Shown: positions 14,501-18,196 of the stretch, one piece after another
Numbering within the stretch: the stretch's first letter is position 1
Layout of the letters: the number at the start of each line of letters is the position of its first letter
Source: Bacteroidetes bacterium HGW-Bacteroidetes-12
Lineage (GTDB): Bacteria > Bacteroidota > Bacteroidia > Flavobacteriales_E > Vicingaceae
Length of the DNA stretch: 18,196 bases
Assembly: GCA_002841035.1 (NCBI GenBank)
Contig: PHDR01000012.1
Span: 1-18,196 of the forward strand
Reading direction: 5' to 3'
Position numbers and translations under genes: made by a program
The notes under the pieces: model-generated
What the model was told of the DNA's origin: nothing
The model's database searches: none
The model's input: only the letters and a program-made list of their open reading frames with translations

Positions 14501-16682
14501 GAGTTGGTCACCAAATTTATTGCAAAATATGCCTGATAGCATGGTTTATTTTTGGAGAGTAGGCAAAGATTCTGTTGATGCAAATGGGTTCAGTTGGATT
14601 AATCGATCTTTTCAATACATTAAAGATAAAGAGGGGTGGCAACAGGAGCATTTTTTTCAATTTGAGAACAATACATTCCAATTAATAGACCACAGTAGAG
14701 CTACACGTAAATTTAGTTTTCAAAATAAAGCAGCAACCTTAAAGGCTGTAACCGATGGAGCTATAGGCAGCAATACTATTAATGGCACAACCAACTGGAG
14801 TGAAGCATCTATTCCGTCATACTTTATCGATCAAAACAGAATAGCTGGTAATGGTTGGGGAGCAAATAGTGCCATTCATGTTGCTGTAATTGACACGGTT
14901 ATGCTTGATTACTGGAAGCCCTTAGAAATGAACATGGGACAATTAAATATACCTGGTTCTAATCCTGCTGCTGCACCTTCAAAATTTTTTATTTTTAGAA
15001 ATGCAGATCCATTACAAATGAATGCCTTGGCAGATATGCTTACCGATAGCGTTCCAAATGGCTATTATATTTTAGCTTGGACATGGTATTGGAACTTTTT
15101 TTCTCAATATACTCCACTTCCAGCTAATGTAAATGCTGCATTTACAGGATTAGGAGCTAGTCAAATTCCTGCCGCTCAAGATAGTTTGCCTTTTGCTTTT
15201 TTTGTAAAAAAAGGAACTCCATCATCTGTTGTAGAATCTGTGGGGAGTAGTATAACTTCCAAAGGTGTAACCGTAAGTGCAACAATTGTTGGGAGTGCTA
15301 ATTTTGCTAATATTTTTTCTCCTCCACTTGGTCCATCTACCCAGTGGGATTCTTTATCATGGAGAACAACTTCATTAGAATCACCAACATCTAAAGACAG
15401 TACTGTATTAAATGTTTTTGGTATAGATGCCAATGGAAATGAAACCTTGTTGATTGCTAACCTCCCAACCGATTCAGGTGATATTCGCATTACCAATCAA
15501 ATTGATGCAGCTCAATACCCTTATTTAAAATTAAATGCACACCTTACTGATGATTCTTTATTTACTGCTCCTCAGCTACACCGTTGGCAAGTAACTTATG
15601 ACGATATTCCTGAAGCTGCACTCGACCCGAACACTCACTTTACTTTTCATAAAGATACTGTGCAGGAAGGAGAACACATCAAATTATCAATTGCTGTTAA
15701 AAATATCAGCAGACACAATATGGATAGTCTATTAATTTCGTTTGCCGTATTGAATAAATTTAACACGCTTATTCCACTTTCATTTCCAAGGCAACGACCC
15801 TTATTAGCAGATAGTGTAATGATAGTAAATTTTGAATTTTCCACTTTTGGAATGGCAGGAATTAATAGTTTGCTAATAGATGTAAACCCCAACAACGACC
15901 AATTGGAAAAACACCATTTTAACAATGTAGCTGAAATTCCATTTTATGTAATTAGCGACAAAATTAATCCTTTATTAGATGTTACTTTTGATGGAACGCA
16001 TATTTTGGATGGAGACATCGTTTCTCCCAAACCCGAAATCGTTATACAGTTAAAAGACGAAAATAAATTTCTATTGTTAAATGACACTTCCGATTATGCT
16101 ATTTGGATAACATCTCCTAATGGAACAGAAAAAAGAATTTATTTCTATACCAACGGACAAGAAATGATGCAATTTATTCCTGCTTCTTTACCAAAAAATA
16201 GTGCAAAAATTATTTATAAGGCAGACTTTAAGACAGATGGAAAATATAAACTACGAGTGCAAGCCAACGATATCTCAAAAAATGTTTCGGGAAAAAATGA
16301 TTATTTAATTGGGTTTGAAGTTGTTCTAAGATCAAGCATAACTAACATTATTAATTACCCAAATCCATTTACTACTTCTACTCGTTTTGTATTTACGCTC
16401 ACAGGAAGCAAAGTACCAGATATTTTCAAAATTCAAATCATAACCATAACAGGTAAAGTGGTTAGAGAAATTCATAAAGAAGAATTAGGGCACATTAAAA
16501 TAGGTAACAATATATCCGATTTCGCATGGGATGGTACGGATACTTATGGAGACAGGTTAGCTAATGGATTGTATCTCTATCGCGTTGTTACAAAAATTGA
16601 AAATGATGATATTGAACATAGAGACACAAGTATGGATTTATATTTTAAAAAAGGATATGGAAAAATGTATTTGTTTCGATAG
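11583..16682 (+). CDS. porU2: Putative T9SS sortase PorU2 (C25 gingipain-like cysteine peptidase)
   Basis: Large (1699 aa) exported C25-family cysteine peptidase resembling the T9SS sortase PorU, which removes the C-terminal domain of cargo and links the protein to surface lipopolysaccharide. GTG 11583 starts a signal peptide ending LISFAQ (residues 1-28). PorU-type N-terminal text follows (YYKFKIAETGIFRIDSATL ... FQLFARGQEIPIYVEGE). The C25 domain carries the catalytic dyad His656 in FFGHASATGG and Cys688 in LMGLACFAGD, 32 residues apart as in gingipains (about 33). Two CARDB-like sandwich regions lie near 814-900 (ENNN end) and 1380-1450. The end (about 1590-1699) is a FlgD-like/PorU C-terminal domain: NYPNPFTTSTRF, FAWDGTD, ANGLYLYRV, GYGKMYLFR. 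Classical PorU is about 1100-1300 aa, so the extra length fits PorU2. Being paired with a PorV-like gene supports the call; the in vivo substrate is unknown. Confidence 0.85.
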   Translation: MFGNNRNTIISFSFLIVFTSFSLISFAQFNNSWINYNQPYYKFKIAETGIFRIDSATLFNAGIPISSVNPQHFQLFARGQEIPIYVEGESDGIFNTTDYIEFYAQHNDGWLDEQLYGGAANHPNPYYSLTTDTISYFLTWNNSTSNLRLTVETDTSFSSYTPIDFVLKENTEIYTQGNGTVNPYYDGETINVGGSSVSLFGYAPTEGWFDLPYSLGGSRTKTISTKNVYSLGSNAKIKAVVTGQSDFSSLQIDQHLRVSMGTSVWDTLFEGYKKIDVNRSIPLTQLGANTTSVTFSSINSLGSGVARQAIAYLKITYPHTLDFEGATSFSSFFVDDNTSQTKSYLNFNNLNNTGNILFYDLTNRKKITVIPFGGSFHCLVPNGNGNKECYVTSVGQVKPVTQLFPINNTGFFVNHAQNPIDTAFIIITHQSLMSGATDYATYRSNPGPAAQPQNPIIFDVEDIYNQFSFGIEKHPIAIRNFIDYLLTNWNSKPNYLFLLGKSVKAKEIRKNNTNFTNCLVPSFGNPASDNMLTIGLNGSLPFEPAIPTGRLAAKNNLEVDWYLNKVQQHENPVLGNNGETEWMKRLLHFSGGTSPSEQQVFTSFVNSYKTTIESPLFGANVKTFTKTTTAPIQITLADSIKNLIGSGVSFMTFFGHASATGGFDQNIDNPANWPNQQGRYPILMGLACFAGDMHLPNANSTSEEHVIIDNKGTIGFLSSVDLALSNTLHNYATNFYTNLSQTKYGESIGRQIKNTIKTITQSSGNDIKNFTNSVGLNISFHGDPSIQLHTFDKPDYMINEQSVSFRPNIVTSDLDSFTIQIIVANLGQAIDTTILLSVNRSFPNTNFQDTTYLIPIAAPHFKDTFSLKLPVDIIKGLGLNTFIIMVDAPPLSIDEIYENNNMIVKTLNIRSGNIIPIYPYHFSIVPNQGVTLKASTAFAFQPANNYIFDIDTTDYFNSPIKERTIINQAGGVVSWSPNLLQNMPDSMVYFWRVGKDSVDANGFSWINRSFQYIKDKEGWQQEHFFQFENNTFQLIDHSRATRKFSFQNKAATLKAVTDGAIGSNTINGTTNWSEASIPSYFIDQNRIAGNGWGANSAIHVAVIDTVMLDYWKPLEMNMGQLNIPGSNPAAAPSKFFIFRNADPLQMNALADMLTDSVPNGYYILAWTWYWNFFSQYTPLPANVNAAFTGLGASQIPAAQDSLPFAFFVKKGTPSSVVESVGSSITSKGVTVSATIVGSANFANIFSPPLGPSTQWDSLSWRTTSLESPTSKDSTVLNVFGIDANGNETLLIANLPTDSGDIRITNQIDAAQYPYLKLNAHLTDDSLFTAPQLHRWQVTYDDIPEAALDPNTHFTFHKDTVQEGEHIKLSIAVKNISRHNMDSLLISFAVLNKFNTLIPLSFPRQRPLLADSVMIVNFEFSTFGMAGINSLLIDVNPNNDQLEKHHFNNVAEIPFYVISDKINPLLDVTFDGTHILDGDIVSPKPEIVIQLKDENKFLLLNDTSDYAIWITSPNGTEKRIYFYTNGQEMMQFIPASLPKNSAKIIYKADFKTDGKYKLRVQANDISKNVSGKNDYLIGFEVVLRSSITNIINYPNPFTTSTRFVFTLTGSKVPDIFKIQIITITGKVVREIHKEELGHIKIGNNISDFAWDGTDTYGDRLANGLYLYRVVTKIENDDIEHRDTSMDLYFKKGYGKMYLFR

Positions 16683-16712
16683 AATTGTTGGACAAATAGT
16701 TATACATCTTTA

Positions 16713-18196
16713 ATGAAACAGCATCTTAAAATCCTCCTTCCATTTTTTCTGTTTTTTATCGCCTTAATATTCTTTGTTTCTAATAATTTCTTTTTTTGGG
16801 ATACCATAAATCTGGTTTCAGCTCCTGCTCATTTTTTTTATAAATCTAATTTTACCTCTCTTATTCTTCCAACAGAAATTGACACTGGTCATATTCCTAC
16901 ATTAGGGTACTACATAGCACTTGTTTGGAAAGTTTTTGGAAAAAATTTGGTGGTATCTCATTTAGCAATGTTACCTTTTGTTTTAGGAATTGTTTTTCAG
17001 GTTTTTTTACTTGTTAAACATTTCGTTTCTTCTCCTAATTTCCTTGTTTGGGCAATGATGCTTATCTTGTCTGACGCAACTTTATTAAGCCAAATGGTTC
17101 TTATTTCCCCAGACATTGTGCTACTATTTTTCTTTTTACTAGGATTAAATGCTATTATTTCGCAAAAAAGAAATTTTCTATTATTGGCACTTTTTGGTTT
17201 ATTTTTAATTAGTATGCGAGGAATTGTTGCTGCATTTGCACTCTTTTTAATCGACCTTGTTTTAACAAATAAAAGAACAAACTTCATTTCTACATTTATA
17301 CTCAAACTTAATAGCTTTTCGGGAGAAAAGATAATTAGTTTGAGTTATACTCGCAACAAAATAGTAACTATTTTTCGAAAATTCATTTGGTTGCGGTATA
17401 TTAAAATAGCAATAGTATATTTTCTTCCTTTTTTGCTTTTTGTAGCATTTCATTTTTATCATTATATAAAAACAGGTTGGTTCTGGACATACCCAGATTC
17501 GGCTTGGGAAATAGGTAGAGCAAAAAACAACTTTGGCGGACTATTTTATAATGCAGGAATTTTTGTGTGGAGACTAGTAGATTTTGGAAGAGTTTTTATA
17601 GTAGTTAGCTTAGCTATTTTACTGCTTAAATTTAGGAAACAGCTTTTTGAAAATAGTAAGACAAAACACTTACTTCTCATTTTTTGTATCGTTGGAATAG
17701 TACTTTCTATTCCTTTTCTTTATTATAAAACCCTTACAGGTCATCGGTATGCGTTACCATTTATTTTAATAATTTCCTTAATTACTGCTTATCTTATTTC
17801 TCATTTACCTCATTCAGATAAGCTAAAAAAGATTGTGTTTGTTGTTTTGATTTTTGGTAGTTTGTCAGGGAATTTTTGGGTTTATCCAGATAAGATAGCA
17901 CAAGGTTGGGATTCAACCTTGGGACATATCCCTTATTATTCGTTACAGCAAAAAATGAATAGTTATTTAAATGAAAATCAAATTACTTTTAGTGAAGTAG
18001 GTACTGCTTTTCCAATGTTAGGAAAACATTCGGTTATCTTTGTTAATAATGATACTCGTTCATTCAAACCAAAGGAAGTAGGAAAAGATACCTATATACT
18101 TTACTCTAACGTAAATAATGATTTTAGTGATGCCGAATTATCAAAATTAACTACCGAGTATAAATTGGTTTATGAGCTAAAATCTTCCACTGTTTT
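16713..18196 (+). CDS. GT39-like (GT-C fold) membrane glycosyltransferase, 3' end outside the window
   Basis: The frame from ATG 16713 stays open to the window edge (at least 494 codons). It encodes a polytopic inner membrane protein. The first membrane segment (about 7-27) is followed by a loop with WD (Asp30), then TEIDTGHIPTLGYYIALVW (54-72) and WKVFG. This acidic first loop with a G-H-x-P motif before the second segment is typical of GT-C enzymes of the PMT/ArnT/GT39 type, which use polyprenyl-phosphate sugars on the periplasmic side. About 9-10 further hydrophobic segments are visible, including one with HRYALPFILIISLITAYLI. A soluble region then begins (YILYSNVNNDFSDAELSKL), as in many Bacteroidetes GT39 proteins. 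It starts 30 bases after porU2 with no promoter seen, suggesting cotranscription. Donor and acceptor are unknown. Confidence 0.8.
   Translation, partial: MKQHLKILLPFFLFFIALIFFVSNNFFFWDTINLVSAPAHFFYKSNFTSLILPTEIDTGHIPTLGYYIALVWKVFGKNLVVSHLAMLPFVLGIVFQVFLLVKHFVSSPNFLVWAMMLILSDATLLSQMVLISPDIVLLFFFLLGLNAIISQKRNFLLLALFGLFLISMRGIVAAFALFLIDLVLTNKRTNFISTFILKLNSFSGEKIISLSYTRNKIVTIFRKFIWLRYIKIAIVYFLPFLLFVAFHFYHYIKTGWFWTYPDSAWEIGRAKNNFGGLFYNAGIFVWRLVDFGRVFIVVSLAILLLKFRKQLFENSKTKHLLLIFCIVGIVLSIPFLYYKTLTGHRYALPFILIISLITAYLISHLPHSDKLKKIVFVVLIFGSLSGNFWVYPDKIAQGWDSTLGHIPYYSLQQKMNSYLNENQITFSEVGTAFPMLGKHSVIFVNNDTRSFKPKEVGKDTYILYSNVNNDFSDAELSKLTTEYKLVYELKSSTV

Noticed and set aside
15176..15496. Minus-strand ORF inside porU2 (106 aa)
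   Set aside because: No family features; it overlaps fully a gene with clear coding signal on the other strand. Other minus-strand ORFs in 10720-11248, 13064-13312, 15647-15925 and 16997-17462 were rejected for the same reason.
1..18196. CRISPR arrays, insertion sequences, integrase or phage genes
   Set aside because: No regularly spaced repeats, transposase or recombinase motifs, or tRNA-adjacent attachment repeats were seen on either strand.

Overview
The window is AT-rich chromosomal DNA from a member of the Bacteroidota, most likely a flavobacterium-like lineage. The evidence is type IX secretion system (T9SS) sorting domains of both type A and type B, a PorV/PorU-like pair, Bacteroidetes-type promoter boxes (TAnnTTTG), almost no Shine-Dalgarno sequences, and the gene order rpsF-rpsR-rplI followed by rimP-nusA-infB. 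All supported genes are on the + strand. No stretch over 300 bases lacks a gene.

Layout. (1) 1-3412: two probable T9SS cargo proteins. The first is the 3' end of a PKD/type B-CTD protein. The second is a complete secreted CocE-like alpha/beta hydrolase with a type A CTD. (2) 3483-4859: a ribosomal protein operon, S6-S18-L9, led by a good promoter. A 203-base gap between S18 and L9 folds into a long nested hairpin. (3) 4848-9439: the translation/transcription operon rimP-nusA-infB. Its own promoter overlaps the end of rplI, and a strong intrinsic terminator lies between that promoter and the rimP start, which is an attenuator layout. (4) 9499-10296: fdhD, a formate dehydrogenase maturation factor with no partner enzyme in view. 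(5) 10407-18196: a PorV2-like outer membrane protein, a PorU2-like giant C25 cysteine peptidase (putative second T9SS sortase) and, 30 bases further on, a GT39-like membrane glycosyltransferase that runs off the window. The last gene has no stop codon inside the window but is clearly coding.

How the parts relate: the two cargo proteins need a T9SS, and the PorV2-PorU2 pair resembles the shuttle and sortase that process such cargo at the outer membrane. The glycosyltransferase beside them could modify the surface glycan to which cargo is attached; this is inference. The two central operons are core information-processing genes. Their most interesting content is in the non-coding leaders: a rimP attenuator candidate and an unexplained RNA-like structure between rpsR and rplI. 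Starts were moved from the longest open frame for rimP (ATG 4945) and the PorV2-like gene (GTG 10407).
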